DNA from: CAIWHR01 sp963734055
GTDB taxonomy: Bacteria; Pseudomonadota; Gammaproteobacteria; Burkholderiales; Casimicrobiaceae
Length of the DNA: 64,000 nt
Assembly (NCBI GenBank): GCA_963734055.1
Contig: CAVTFQ010000012.1
Span: 1 to 64,000 of the forward strand
Reading direction: 5' to 3'
The notes beneath the pieces are model-generated. The model searched no databases, had not been told where the DNA came from, and saw only the letters and a program-made list of their open reading frames with translations. The translations under genes were made by a program, and so were the position numbers. Positions 49,546-58,468 of this stretch are shown piece by piece. Positions within the stretch are counted from its first letter, which is position 1. Each line of letters starts with the position of its first letter.

Positions 49546-51000
49546 TCAGAAGCGCGGAATGTCCGGGTGCGGCAGCTGACCGTGGTGAACGTGCATCTTG
49601 CCGAACTCGGCGCAGCGGTGGAGCGTCGGGACGCCCTTGCCGGGGTTGAGCAGGGATTCGGGGTCGAACGCGGCCTTGACGGCGAGGAAGCGTTCGAGCT
49701 CGCCGGGACTGAACTGCACGCACATCTGCGGGAGCTTCTCGACGCCGACGCCGTGCTCGCCGGTGATGGTGCCGCCGACTTCGATGCAAAGTTCGAGAAT
49801 CGCGGCGCCGAACGCCTCGGTGCGCGCGGTCTCGCCTTCCGCGTTCGCGTCGAACAGGATCAGCGGGTGCAGGTTGCCGTCCCCCGCGTGGAACACGTTC
49901 GCGCACCGCAGCCCGTATTCCTTCGACAGCTCCTCGATCCGCGCGAGCACCGGCGCGAGCGTCTTGCGCGGAATCGTCCCGTCCATGCAGTAGTAGTCGG
50001 GCGTGATGCGGCCGATCGCCGGGAACGCGGCCTTGCGGCCGGACCAGAACAGGAGGCGCTGTGCCTCGTCCTTCGACACGCGGACCTCGGTCGCGCCGGC
50101 CGCCGTCAGCACGCGCTTGATCTCCGCCATTTCCGCCGCGACTTCCTCCGGCGTGCCGTCGGCTTCGACCAGCAGGACCGCCTTCGCGTCGAGCGGATAC
50201 TTGGCGTGGACGAACTCCTCGACCGCGCGCGTCGCGGCCTGATCCATGAGCTCGAGGCCCGCGGGGACGATGCCGGTCGCGATCACCGCGGCCACGGCTG
50301 CGCCGGCCTCCGCGATGTCGTCGAAGGCCGCGAGCGCGACCTGCGCCAGCAGCGGCTTCGGCGTGAGCTTGACCGTGATCTCGGTGATCACCGCGAGCAG
50401 TCCCTCGGAGCCATTGATCAGCGCGAGCAGGTCGTAGCCGGGCCAGTCGAGCGCGCCGGCGCCGAACTCCACGATCTCGCCCGTGATGAGCACGCCGCGC
50501 ACGCGCTGCACGTTGTGCACGGTAAGGCCGTACTTGAGGCAGTGCACGCCGCCCGCGTTCTCGGCGACGTTGCCGCCGATCGTGCACGTGATCTGCGAGG
50601 ACGGGTCAGGGGCGTAGAAGAGCCCGTGCGGAGCCGCCGCCTCGGAGATCGACGCGTTGCGCACGCCGGGCTGAACGACCGCGGTGCGGGAGAGCGGATC
50701 GACGGCGAGGATCCGCTTGAACTTCGCCATCGACAACACGACGCCGTTGCGATCCGGCATCGCGCCGCCCGAGAGGCTCGTGCCGGCGCCGCGGGCGACC
50801 ACCGGCACGCGCGCCTCGTGGCATCGCTTGAGGATCGCGACGACCTGCGCCTCGTTCTCCGGGATCGCGACGGCGGCGGGGACGGCGCGGTAGAGCGTGA
50901 GGCCGTCGCATTCGTACGGCCGCGTATCCTCGGGCGTCGTGAGCAGCGACGCGGGCGGCAGGATGGCTGCGAGCTGGGCGTGGACGGCGGGGTCGAGCAT
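49546..51000 (-). CDS. glcD: glycolate oxidase subunit GlcD
   Basis: The protein has 484 residues from the ATG at 51000. FAD-binding motifs are PVVARGAGTSLSGGAMPDRN, SQITCTIGGNVAENAGGVHC and LINGSEGLLAVITEITV. The catalytic C-terminal part contains RITPDYYCMDGTIPR, VFHAGDGNLHPLILFD and GGTITGEHGVGVEKL. It oxidises glycolate to glyoxylate together with GlcE and GlcF. It is the first gene of the leftward operon; the divergent TRAP binding-protein gene starts 168 bp away. Confidence 0.96.
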   Translation of the reverse strand: MLDPAVHAQLAAILPPASLLTTPEDTRPYECDGLTLYRAVPAAVAIPENEAQVVAILKRCHEARVPVVARGAGTSLSGGAMPDRNGVVLSMAKFKRILAVDPLSRTAVVQPGVRNASISEAAAPHGLFYAPDPSSQITCTIGGNVAENAGGVHCLKYGLTVHNVQRVRGVLITGEIVEFGAGALDWPGYDLLALINGSEGLLAVITEITVKLTPKPLLAQVALAAFDDIAEAGAAVAAVIATGIVPAGLELMDQAATRAVEEFVHAKYPLDAKAVLLVEADGTPEEVAAEMAEIKRVLTAAGATEVRVSKDEAQRLLFWSGRKAAFPAIGRITPDYYCMDGTIPRKTLAPVLARIEELSKEYGLRCANVFHAGDGNLHPLILFDANAEGETARTEAFGAAILELCIEVGGTITGEHGVGVEKLPQMCVQFSPGELERFLAVKAAFDPESLLNPGKGVPTLHRCAEFGKMHVHHGQLPHPDIPRF

Positions 51001-51093
51001 GGCGATGGCAGACGGCCGCCGGCCGCGGTTCACGGGGACCGGCGTACGCGGGGATTATTCCACATCGGCCCGTCCCGGGCATCGCGGAGGCGC

Positions 51094-51125
51094 TTGAGCC
51101 GCCGCGATCCGGCATGTACTAGAAT
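51094..51125 (+). promoter_or_regulatory. possible promoter of the TRAP binding-protein gene
   Basis: TTGAGC (51094-51099) and TAGAAT (51120-51125) lie before the gene; the 20-bp spacing is longer than ideal, so only the -10 is reasonably supported. Confidence 0.35.
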
Positions 51126-51168
51126 TCGCCCCCCCGGGCCTCCGCGCCGGGAGACCCTGGAGTCCACG

Positions 51169-52158
51169 ATGCCGTTCTTCCGTCCCCCTGCCGCAGTCGC
51201 GCTCGCCGCCGTGGTCGGCGCGCTCGCGCTCGCCTCCCCTACGGCGATCGCGCAGACGACGCTCAAGATGAACATCTCGGTCGCTCAGAACTCGCACTAT
51301 GGGGTCGCGGTCGACACGTTCGCGCGCGAGGTCGAGAAGCGCACCGGGGGTCGCTACAAGATTCAGAACTTCTATGCCGGCGCGCTCGGCGCCGAGCGCG
51401 AGTCGGTCGAGGGCGTCCAGCTCGGCACGCTCGACCTGACGCTCACGTCGACCGGTCCGATCCCCAATTTCGTGCCCGAGGTCGCGATCCTCGACATCCC
51501 GTTCCTGTTCCGCGACTACGCCCAGGCCCGCGCGGTGCTCGACGGGCCGATTGGTCAGGAGCTCCTGCAGAAGTTTCCGCCGAAGGGAATGATCGCGCTG
51601 GCGTGGGCCGAGAACGGGTTTCGCCACATGACCAACAGCAAGCGTCCCGTGCTCACGCCCGACGACCTCAGGGGGCTCAAGATGAGGACGATGGAGAACC
51701 CGATCCACATCCAGGCCTACAAGCAGTTCGGCATCCTGCCAACGCCGATGGCGTTCACCGAAGTCTACACGGCGCTTCAGCAGGGCACCGTCGACGGGCA
51801 GGAGAATCCATTGTCGGTGATCACGTCGGCGAAGCTCGACCAGGTCCAGAAGAACCTGACCCTCACCGGCCACGTCTACTCGCCGGCGCTGATCCTCATG
51901 AACAAGGCGCAGTGGGACAAGCTGTCCGCGGCCGACCGGCATGCCTTCCAGGAGGCCGCGAAGGAAGCGGTCAAGGCCAACCGCGCGCGCGTCGACGAGG
52001 ACGAGGCCAAGGCGGTGGCCGACCTCCGCGCGAAGGGCATGGCCATCGTCGAGGTCGTCGACAAGGCCAAGTTTCAGGCGGTGCTCGCGCCCGTCTACGC
52101 CGACTTCGGCAAGCGCTTCGGCCAGGAGAACATCGACCGGATCAAGAATTACAAGTAA
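51169..52158 (+). CDS. dctP: TRAP transporter substrate-binding protein (DctP family)
   Basis: The protein has 329 residues. A signal peptide (ALAAVVGALALASPTAIAQ) is followed by TLKMNISVAQNSHYGVAVDT, FAREVEKRTGGRYKIQNFYAGALG, and LRGLKMRTMENPIHIQAYKQ, whose Arg in KMRT is the conserved carboxylate-binding residue of DctP. FTEVYTALQQGTVDGQENPL is a family hallmark. The ligand is a small organic acid. There is no permease beside it; the nearest dctQM genes are 5 kb to the right on the other strand. The neighbouring glc operon suggests glycolate or lactate as candidates (inference). Confidence 0.94.
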   Translation: MPFFRPPAAVALAAVVGALALASPTAIAQTTLKMNISVAQNSHYGVAVDTFAREVEKRTGGRYKIQNFYAGALGAERESVEGVQLGTLDLTLTSTGPIPNFVPEVAILDIPFLFRDYAQARAVLDGPIGQELLQKFPPKGMIALAWAENGFRHMTNSKRPVLTPDDLRGLKMRTMENPIHIQAYKQFGILPTPMAFTEVYTALQQGTVDGQENPLSVITSAKLDQVQKNLTLTGHVYSPALILMNKAQWDKLSAADRHAFQEAAKEAVKANRARVDEDEAKAVADLRAKGMAIVEVVDKAKFQAVLAPVYADFGKRFGQENIDRIKNYK

Positions 52159-52180
52159 GGTCCATCCGATTCGCGCAGGA

Positions 52181-52205
52181 CGCCCCGGCCCGAGCGGGGC
52201 GTTTT
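52181..52205 (+). terminator. rho-independent terminator after dctP
   Basis: CGCCCCG (52181-52187) and CGGGGCG (52195-52201) form a 7-bp stem with a 7-nt loop, followed by TTTT, 23 bp after the stop. Confidence 0.8.
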
Positions 52206-52319
52206 CGCCTAAGTCGTGCGATCTGCCCGTCCGCTCGCACTCGGGCGTATCTTTGTGCGTCGCGCACGCATTCGGCAGCGTTTTGGCCATTCGGGGCATC
52301 CAAGAAGGTGGCTCATGCC

Positions 52320-53417
52320 GTGAATACAGCAGGAAGCCTGGTTCGGAAGCTGGAATATCCCGTGATTGACGGAATCCGCTGCTATGCCGCCTTCCTCATA
52401 TTCATGGTGCATTTCTTTGGCTCGGTCGCCGCCGAAATGCTGGGCATTCCCGATAGCGAGCTCACGTTGAGGTCTCGCGATTTGTTCACCGCGGCGCTCG
52501 CCTACCTGTCCGACGGACATCACGGTGTCGATGCCTTCTTCATCGTTTCCGGCTTCCTGATGGCGAGAGTAGTCAGTGCAGGCAATCGCGCGTTCGGCTA
52601 CTGGCGATTCATTTCCAGCCGCGTGCGCCGGATCTATCCCGCGTTCCTGGCCACGCTCATCCTCGCGACCCTAATTCGCTGTTTGGTCTTCGCATGGCCA
52701 TTCAAGCCGGGCGACTTTGCGATGAATCTGGTGTTCGCCAACGCCGTGCCCGGGGCAAGCGTCATTCCGTACAACGCCGTTACCTGGTCACTGGGTTACG
52801 AATTTGCTTTCTATCTGCTCATTCCGGTACTTCTGATTCTCCGGCGTGTCGGCGACGCGAGGATTGCGGGGGCGGCGCTGTTGCTGGCCTCCTTGCTTCT
52901 GGTTCCGGACTCAATCCTGCGGGCCAACGGTTTGTTCGTCGGAGCGTTCATCGGTTGCTTCTCCGATGACGTGTTGCGGCGCGCGGCGACGCGCATCCCG
53001 CTGTTGCTCGTCATGCCCGCGTATCTGTTGTTGATTCCCGCCAAGGGTCTCCTGCTCGTGACTTACAAACAGTACTACTTTGCCTTCCTGGTCCTGGCCG
53101 CGCTGTTGTTCGTTCGATTGGTATTCGGTGGCGGGCGCCTGGCGGGATGGCTTCAGTCGAATCCCGTGCGGGCGATGGGAACGATTTCCTATTCGTTCTA
53201 TCTGTTGCACACCGTGGCACTGGCAATCACGCTGCGCTGGATCGTTCAACCGCTAGGTTCATGGGTTCCGCTGTGGACCGGCATCCTGCTCTATTTCGCG
53301 GCGTCTCTGGTGCTCTCCGTGGTCGGCGCCTGGGCGAGCTTCCGGGTCTTCGAGCAGTTCTATTTCCGTCGCGGCGCGCACGTCGGCGCATTGCGCTTCG
53401 AGGGGCAACGGGGATGA
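52320..53417 (+). CDS. acyltransferase family 3 membrane protein
   Basis: The protein has 365 residues with about ten TM segments. The AT3 entry IDGIRCYAAFLIFMVHFFGS contains the catalytic-type His, and HGVDAFFIVSGFLM follows, then FISSRVRRIYPAFLATL and TWSLGYEFAFYLLIP. Members O-acylate polysaccharides or lipids at the membrane. The start is a GTG at 52320 (another GTG four codons earlier). The sequence appears less GC-rich than its neighbours, and it stands alone after a terminator, which suggests acquisition. Confidence 0.9.
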   Translation: MNTAGSLVRKLEYPVIDGIRCYAAFLIFMVHFFGSVAAEMLGIPDSELTLRSRDLFTAALAYLSDGHHGVDAFFIVSGFLMARVVSAGNRAFGYWRFISSRVRRIYPAFLATLILATLIRCLVFAWPFKPGDFAMNLVFANAVPGASVIPYNAVTWSLGYEFAFYLLIPVLLILRRVGDARIAGAALLLASLLLVPDSILRANGLFVGAFIGCFSDDVLRRAATRIPLLLVMPAYLLLIPAKGLLLVTYKQYYFAFLVLAALLFVRLVFGGGRLAGWLQSNPVRAMGTISYSFYLLHTVALAITLRWIVQPLGSWVPLWTGILLYFAASLVLSVVGAWASFRVFEQFYFRRGAHVGALRFEGQRG

Positions 53418-53518
53418 GGCCCGTTTGCGATAGAACAAAGACGGCGCGCGCGTCCGCGCTCAGACTCCCTTCGATGGGCGATCCTGCGGTTCGCCGATCA
53501 TCTCGGGACGACGAGCCG

Positions 53519-54373
53519 ATGGCGAGCAATCTCCCGCAAGGTTTTTCCTCTGTATATGGCCCGGTCGCGTCGTGGCGATACGGCCGCTCGCTGGGCATCG
53601 ATCCGATCGGCCCCGTCTCGACCTGCTCGTTCGACTGCGTGTATTGCCAGCTCGGCGGGATCGAGGACAGGAGCCGCGAGCGGCGGACCTTCGTTCCGAC
53701 ATCCCGGATCCTGCAGGAACTACGGTGCTTCGCCGTCGATGGCGTCGACGTGATCACCTTCAGCGGGAGCGGGGAACCGACCCTCGCGCTCAATCTCGGC
53801 GAGGTCGTGTCCGCAGCAAGGGAGGTCACGGGCAAGCCGGTCGGCGTGCTGACCAATGCCAGCCTGCTCGGCGATGCCACCGTGCGGCATGATCTGGCGC
53901 GAGCCGACTTCGTCGCCGCCAAGCTCGACGCCGCTTCGGAGAAGCATTTTCGTCGCGTCGATCGCCCGGTCGGGGGCATCGCGCTTGACGAGATCCGACG
54001 CGGATTGCTGACGTTCCGCCGGGAGTATCGCGGACGATTGGCCCTGCAGACGATGCTGCTCGGCCGCTGGGCGGATCCGGAGCAGGCCGACTACATCGCG
54101 TTCATCGGCGAACTGGCGCCGGACGAGATCCAGCTCTGCGTTCCGAACCGGCCGCGGCCACAGGTCCACCAGCTCGACGCGCGCGGCGGCCGTCCCGGCG
54201 AGCGGCCCGCGTATGCCGTGTGGCAAATCGGTTCGGTGAATTCGCGCGTGCTGCATGACTTTGCCGCGCGCCTCCGGCGGGAGACGCGCGTCCCCGTGCG
54301 GTACCCGATCGCTGCATGCGACCGGGACGCCGAATCCGACGACTCCGATCTTCGCGCGGAGCAGCCGCAATGA
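53519..54373 (+). CDS. radical SAM protein
   Basis: The protein has 284 residues from the ATG at 53519; the open frame extends left, but the added residues overlap the acyltransferase or are uninformative. The cluster motif is CSFDCVYC (Cys36, Cys40, Cys43). VDVITFSGSGEPTLALNLGE is the SAM-binding GGEP-like strand, and GRLALQTMLLG and ELAPDEIQLCVPNRP follow. There is no accessory cluster-rich C-terminus. This small class begins FSSVYGPVASWRYGRSLGID; its reaction is unknown to me. It is coupled to the next gene by ATGA. Confidence 0.88.
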   Translation: MASNLPQGFSSVYGPVASWRYGRSLGIDPIGPVSTCSFDCVYCQLGGIEDRSRERRTFVPTSRILQELRCFAVDGVDVITFSGSGEPTLALNLGEVVSAAREVTGKPVGVLTNASLLGDATVRHDLARADFVAAKLDAASEKHFRRVDRPVGGIALDEIRRGLLTFRREYRGRLALQTMLLGRWADPEQADYIAFIGELAPDEIQLCVPNRPRPQVHQLDARGGRPGERPAYAVWQIGSVNSRVLHDFAARLRRETRVPVRYPIAACDRDAESDDSDLRAEQPQ

Positions 54374-55488
54374 GAGCCGCGCTCTGCTGCATCGTGACTG
54401 CGCTCGCGTTCGCCACGGATGGGGTCGCCGCCGATTTCGCAACGCCGGGCGGGCCGGAACCCGCCAACGTCGAGGAGATCGCGAACCTCCTGCGACAGGA
54501 CCCCTACCAGCTGGAATTGCTGATCAGCTACGGCACGTCCAAGGGCGGCTCGGCGGGACACCTGGCCCTGGCGATCGGCGACCAGATCCCCGGAGACGAC
54601 CTTGTCTACACGGCCAACTTCTACGCGGACCGGGCGCCGGAGCACGCGAAGGGCTTCTACACGGACGACCTGATGGCCGGCATTCCGAAGAAGGAGTACC
54701 TGTTCAAGACGCGCTCGTCGCTCGCTGACACGGCCTCGTTCGGCCTCGACTACGGGGAGATCTACAAGCGATCGGTCATCGGCGTGCGTGTCTACGGCGT
54801 CCCGGCCGGGGAAAAAGCCGCACTCGCGGCCTTCTTCAGGCGCATCAACGACGACTATCACAAGCGGGCGCGCAACACCGAATATCACGATGGCGAAATT
54901 CGCTACGACTACATTCGCCTCAACTGCGCGAAGACCATCGGAGCCGCCTTCAAGTACGGTGCCGGCTACCGGGACCTCGAGGTGACGAGCGCGATTCTCT
55001 CCCGCCGGAAGATCGCGGCAGCGGCCAACGCCAACATTCCCACCGAGATGGCGCTGAAGCTCATGAGGGAATGGAATGACCGTGGATACAGATTGGACGT
55101 GGTCCTGTACAGGAAGTACGAAGGCTCGGCCTACGTGGATCCTCATGAAGAGGAGAAGGTGGCATTCAAGGACCTGCCGAACCGGTTTCCCTCCGTCCTC
55201 TCCCTCGACTTCCGAAAGGATCAGGGTCACTACGAGGACTTCGACAACCTCTTCGCGATGTACCTCCTCTACAACCTGGGCAAGTACGGTGTGCGCGTGA
55301 ACGACACGACGAAGTTGCTCGAGGTCACGAGGAGCCAGCATCCCCTGGCCTATCCCGAGGCCGCGGAGCTCGCCATCAAGAGTGCCAAGGCGGACAGCGA
55401 AAGCTTCCGCCGGCGCCAGCCGTTCCGGCAGCGCGGGACGGAGATCGGGGAGCCCGTCGACCAGAATGCCAAGGGCAGCACGCCCTAG
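54370..55488 (+). CDS. exported protein with permuted papain-like (LRAT/NlpC-P60 or DUF4105-like) motif
   Basis: The protein has 372 residues. A signal peptide (MRAALCCIVTALAFATDGVA) is followed by a domain with His64 in GGSAGHLALAIG and Cys186 in YIRLNCAKTIGAAFKYG. A His before a Cys in NC-x-x-x-hydrophobic is the order seen in permuted NlpC/P60 and LRAT-type cysteine enzymes, and also in DUF4105 (Lnb-type) proteins. The rest is not recognised, with a helical region (DYGEIYKRSVIGVRVYGVPAGEK before it). Likely periplasmic. The coupling with a radical SAM gene is unusual; the function is open. Confidence 0.7.
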   Translation: MRAALCCIVTALAFATDGVAADFATPGGPEPANVEEIANLLRQDPYQLELLISYGTSKGGSAGHLALAIGDQIPGDDLVYTANFYADRAPEHAKGFYTDDLMAGIPKKEYLFKTRSSLADTASFGLDYGEIYKRSVIGVRVYGVPAGEKAALAAFFRRINDDYHKRARNTEYHDGEIRYDYIRLNCAKTIGAAFKYGAGYRDLEVTSAILSRRKIAAAANANIPTEMALKLMREWNDRGYRLDVVLYRKYEGSAYVDPHEEEKVAFKDLPNRFPSVLSLDFRKDQGHYEDFDNLFAMYLLYNLGKYGVRVNDTTKLLEVTRSQHPLAYPEAAELAIKSAKADSESFRRRQPFRQRGTEIGEPVDQNAKGSTP

Positions 55489-55675
55489 GCGCCCACGCTG
55501 GCGCAACCTGCTGCGCCGATTCGCACGAGGGACGAACTAGCGGTTCGGGGGCGGCGCATTCCTTGCGCGCGCTCAAGGTTTCGCTGCCGCGATTGCGCGC
55601 GGAATGGGGCAGCGGTGTCCGTCCGACACCGGGAAGCTCGATGATCCCGATCGCCGCGAGCTTCCGAGCGACTCG
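55489..55675. other. intergenic region without a supportable gene
   Basis: It contains one short inverted repeat, GGCGCA-N6-TGCGCC (55500-55517), just after the exported-protein stop, without a T-run. Nothing else is recognised. Confidence 0.45.
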
Positions 55676-55957
55676 CTACCCCGAGCGTCGCGCGACCCAG
55701 TACGTCGCCCCTTCGGCGCCGTAGCGCTCCGCGTGCGGCACGTCGCGGTCGAGCGCGAAGACATCGCCAGGGCGCAGGTGCCGGATATCATCGCCGACCG
55801 TGAGCCACATCTCGCCCTCGACGACGAGCGCGCGGATAGCGAACGGATGCGTGTGCGAATCGAGCACCTTCGCGGGCGGCCAGCGCCGCTCGAGGACCTC
55901 GTCGAAGCCCTCCGCCCGCGCCTCGGCCGCGAACGCTTCGAACGTGATTTCAACCAT
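55676..55957 (-). CDS. small cupin domain protein
   Basis: The protein has 93 residues, a single cupin barrel: LDSHTHPFAIRALVVEGEMW with His ligands, then IRHLRPGDVFALDRDVPHAE and YWVARRSG. GAGGAGGG precedes the ATG. It follows dctM (62-bp gap) in the same direction. AraC-type cupins and lectin-like sensors share this fold; a catabolic or ligand-binding role linked to the TRAP substrate is possible. Confidence 0.85.
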   Translation of the reverse strand: MVEITFEAFAAEARAEGFDEVLERRWPPAKVLDSHTHPFAIRALVVEGEMWLTVGDDIRHLRPGDVFALDRDVPHAERYGAEGATYWVARRSG

Positions 55958-56019
55958 GGCCGTTCCCTCCTCGCGCGCACTTGCGCGATGGTCGCCCTCC
56001 CGAACCCGGATTTTCCCGG

Positions 56020-57303
56020 CTAGCGATAGCCGAAGAACCCCGGCAGCAGCGTGCTGAGTTGTGGCACAAGCGAGAGCGACGCCAGCACCCCGAGCTGCGC
56101 CCACACGAACGGCCAGAGCTGACCCACCATCCGCGTGAGCGGCACGCCGGCGACGATCGACGTCACGAACAGGAGCCCGCCGACCGGCGGGGTGATCATG
56201 CCCATTGTAAGGTTGACGATCACGACGATGCCGAACTGCAGGTCGCTGATCCCGAGCGCGTGCGCGATCGGGGCGAGGATCGGCACCAGCACGACGACGC
56301 CGGGCAGCGGCTCGATGAAGATGCCGAAGACGAGCAGCAGCACGTTGACGGCGAAGAGGAAGGCGAGCGGCGAGAGGTTCGCCGCGACGATGAGCTCCGT
56401 CAGCTGCTGCGGCACGCGCGAGACCGTCAGCACCCACGCGAACGCCGCCGACATCGCGACGATCACGAGCACCGACGCCGTCATCAGCGCGGAGCGCGCG
56501 AGGATCGCCGGCAGCATCTCCCACGTAAGGGACCGGTAGATCCAGCGCCCCGCCGCCAGCGCGTAGAAGACGGCCACGACGCTCGCCTCGGTCGGCGTGA
56601 ACGCACCGGACGCGATGCCCCCCAGGATCAGGAGCGGGAGCACCAGCGCCGGCAGCGCACGCCACGTGTTGCGCAGGTAGTCGCCGAGCGAGAGCGACTC
56701 GACGACCCCGCGATAGTTGCGCCGCGTGGAGATTGCGTGGTTGATCGCCGCCATCGCCGCCGCGATCAAGAGTCCCGGCACCACGCCCGCGATCATCAGG
56801 CCGACCAGGTTGACCTCCGGATACGCGAGCGCGTAGATGATCATCGTGATCGACGGCGGGATGATCGGGCCCAGGACCGACACCGCGGCCGTCAGTGCCG
56901 CGGCGTACTCGGGCTGGTAGCCGTCGTCCTTCATCATCCGGATCATGATGGCGCCGGGTCCCGCGGCGTCGGCGAGTGCGGAACCGCTGATCCCGGAGAA
57001 GAACGTGATCGCGAGGATGTTGGTGTGGCCGAGCCCGCCGCGGAAGCGGCCGACGAACTGCGACGCGAACCGGAGCAGGACCTGCGAGAGCGCGCCGCCG
57101 GTCATGAGCTCCGCCGTCAGGATGAAGAACGGCACCGCCATCAGCGCGAACACGTCGATCCCGCTGAACAGGTACTTCGGCAGCGCGATTGCGGGCAGCC
57201 CGCCGACGGCGATCGCCGCGAGCGTCGCGCCGCCGAGCGCGAACGCGACGGGCACGCCGAGCACGAGCAGTCCGACGCAGGCGAGGAACAGCGTCGCAAT
57301 CAC
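56020..57303 (-). CDS. dctM: TRAP transporter large permease subunit DctM
   Basis: The protein has 427 residues and about 12-13 TM helices. Family segments are VPFFILTAELMTGGALSQVL, FFSGISGSALADAAGPGAIM, YAAALTAAVSVLGPIIPPSI, and IVNLTMGMITPPVGGLLFVT. The start is a GTG overlapping the dctQ stop (GTGA). DctM carries the ion-coupled translocation path. No dctP is adjacent on this strand. Confidence 0.95.
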   Translation of the reverse strand: MIATLFLACVGLLVLGVPVAFALGGATLAAIAVGGLPAIALPKYLFSGIDVFALMAVPFFILTAELMTGGALSQVLLRFASQFVGRFRGGLGHTNILAITFFSGISGSALADAAGPGAIMIRMMKDDGYQPEYAAALTAAVSVLGPIIPPSITMIIYALAYPEVNLVGLMIAGVVPGLLIAAAMAAINHAISTRRNYRGVVESLSLGDYLRNTWRALPALVLPLLILGGIASGAFTPTEASVVAVFYALAAGRWIYRSLTWEMLPAILARSALMTASVLVIVAMSAAFAWVLTVSRVPQQLTELIVAANLSPLAFLFAVNVLLLVFGIFIEPLPGVVVLVPILAPIAHALGISDLQFGIVVIVNLTMGMITPPVGGLLFVTSIVAGVPLTRMVGQLWPFVWAQLGVLASLSLVPQLSTLLPGFFGYR

Positions 57304-57809
57304 AGCTTGGCGGCGTCGGCGTCGAACGCGTCGTCCGACAGGAAACTCCGGCGCCGGATCCACGGCAATGCCATCAACAGCAGGTGCAGGATCAGGAGCC
57401 CGAAGCCGATCGGCATCGCGAGATAGACGGCCCCGATCGGGATCCCCAGCACGGGCGTTGTCTGGCCCCAAGTCAGGAGCGCGTAGCGGACGCCGAGCCA
57501 CGCCATCGCGACGAAGAACGCGAGCAGCAGGACGAAGATGACCGAGCGCAGGAACGGCGCCACGCCGGGCAGGCGCTCCTGCAGGGTGTCGATGCCGATG
57601 TGCCCCCCGTGGCGCAGCACGAGGCCGGCCCCGAGGAACGTGAGCCAGATCATCAGGTAGCGCGATGTCTCCTCGACCCACAGGATCGAATGGTCGGTGA
57701 GGAAGCGCAGCGCGACGTTGGCGAACACCATCGTCGCCATCGCCGCGAGGATCGCGATCAGCGCCCAGCGGTTGGCGCGGAGGAGCGCGCGGTCGAACGT
57801 CGAGAGCAT
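57300..57809 (-). CDS. dctQ: TRAP transporter small permease subunit DctQ
   Basis: The protein has 169 residues from the ATG at 57809, with four TM helices (about 12-34, 45-63, 82-105, 124-146). The LWVEETSRYLMIWLTFLGAG segment is the DctQ signature. It starts 52 bp after the tetR-like stop, so the TetR gene and the transporter probably form one transcript. Confidence 0.93.
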   Translation of the reverse strand: MLSTFDRALLRANRWALIAILAAMATMVFANVALRFLTDHSILWVEETSRYLMIWLTFLGAGLVLRHGGHIGIDTLQERLPGVAPFLRSVIFVLLLAFFVAMAWLGVRYALLTWGQTTPVLGIPIGAVYLAMPIGFGLLILHLLLMALPWIRRRSFLSDDAFDADAAKL

Positions 57810-57860
57810 CGGGGCGCGGGAGCGATCGGCGCGCGATTGTCGCACGGCCCGCGCCGGACC

Positions 57861-58466
57861 TCAGTCGGCGGGCAGTTCGTCGGGCCAGAGCATGGCGCCG
57901 AGCATCGTTTCCGTTGCGCGGCGAACGCGCGCCCGCGCATGCGGCGCCGGAATGGTCCGCGCGAGCGCGACCGCGCCGACAAGGCTCGCGAACACCGCGA
58001 TCGCGACCTCGCGCGAGGTGAGCCCGGCGACCTCCGGGAATCGGTGCTGGATTCGATCGAGCAGCGCCGCCGTGCGCGCGCTGAACGCGCTCTGGAACGC
58101 GGCGCCGCCGCGCGCGACCTCGGGCAGGAGCAGCGTCAGCGGACACGCGGCGGCGAGGTCGGGGTCGTCCGCTTGCGCGAGATAAGCGCCGATCAGCGCG
58201 CGCAGCCAGCGGCGGTGATCGGCGATTTCCTCGAGCGGCGCGAGCAGGCGGTCCATGCTCGCGCCGAGGCCGTGGAGGAGCGTCGCCTCCTCGAGCGCCT
58301 GCTTGGATCCGAAATGCGCGTAGAAGCCGCCGACCGTGAGGCCGGCACTGTCCATCACTTCGGCGATGGAGGCGTCGTGCGCGCCCCGCTCCTTCAGGAG
58401 GCGATCCGAAGCGGCGAGGATTCGCTCGCGCGTCTGCCCCTTGCGTTTTTCGGGATAACGTGACAT
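57861..58466 (-). CDS. TetR/AcrR family regulator
   Basis: The protein has 201 residues. The N-terminal HTH is TRERILAASDRLLKERGAHD...AEVMDSAGLTVGGFYAHFGSKQALEEA, the form found in the TetR group annotated near dctQM or catabolic genes. The C-terminal ligand domain is helical and not recognised. There is no Shine-Dalgarno sequence before the ATG; the upstream DNA is an AT-rich block with repeats, and a leaderless start is possible. Confidence 0.93.
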   Translation of the reverse strand: MSRYPEKRKGQTRERILAASDRLLKERGAHDASIAEVMDSAGLTVGGFYAHFGSKQALEEATLLHGLGASMDRLLAPLEEIADHRRWLRALIGAYLAQADDPDLAAACPLTLLLPEVARGGAAFQSAFSARTAALLDRIQHRFPEVAGLTSREVAIAVFASLVGAVALARTIPAPHARARVRRATETMLGAMLWPDELPAD

Positions 58467-58468
58467 TT

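Noticed and set aside
48077..50587. An 836-residue minus-strand frame over the glcD region
   Set aside because: It is a frame-shifted shadow of glcD and the second FAD oxidase, rich in Arg and Ala.
47179..52158. A 1659-residue open frame on the plus strand
   Set aside because: Only the last 329 residues (dctP) have family motifs; the rest runs antisense to glcE, GST, the FAD oxidase and glcD, and through the inverted-repeat element. Long shadow frames are common at this GC content.
55500..55517. GGCGCA/TGCGCC stem as a terminator
   Set aside because: The stem is only 6 bp and no T-run follows on either strand.
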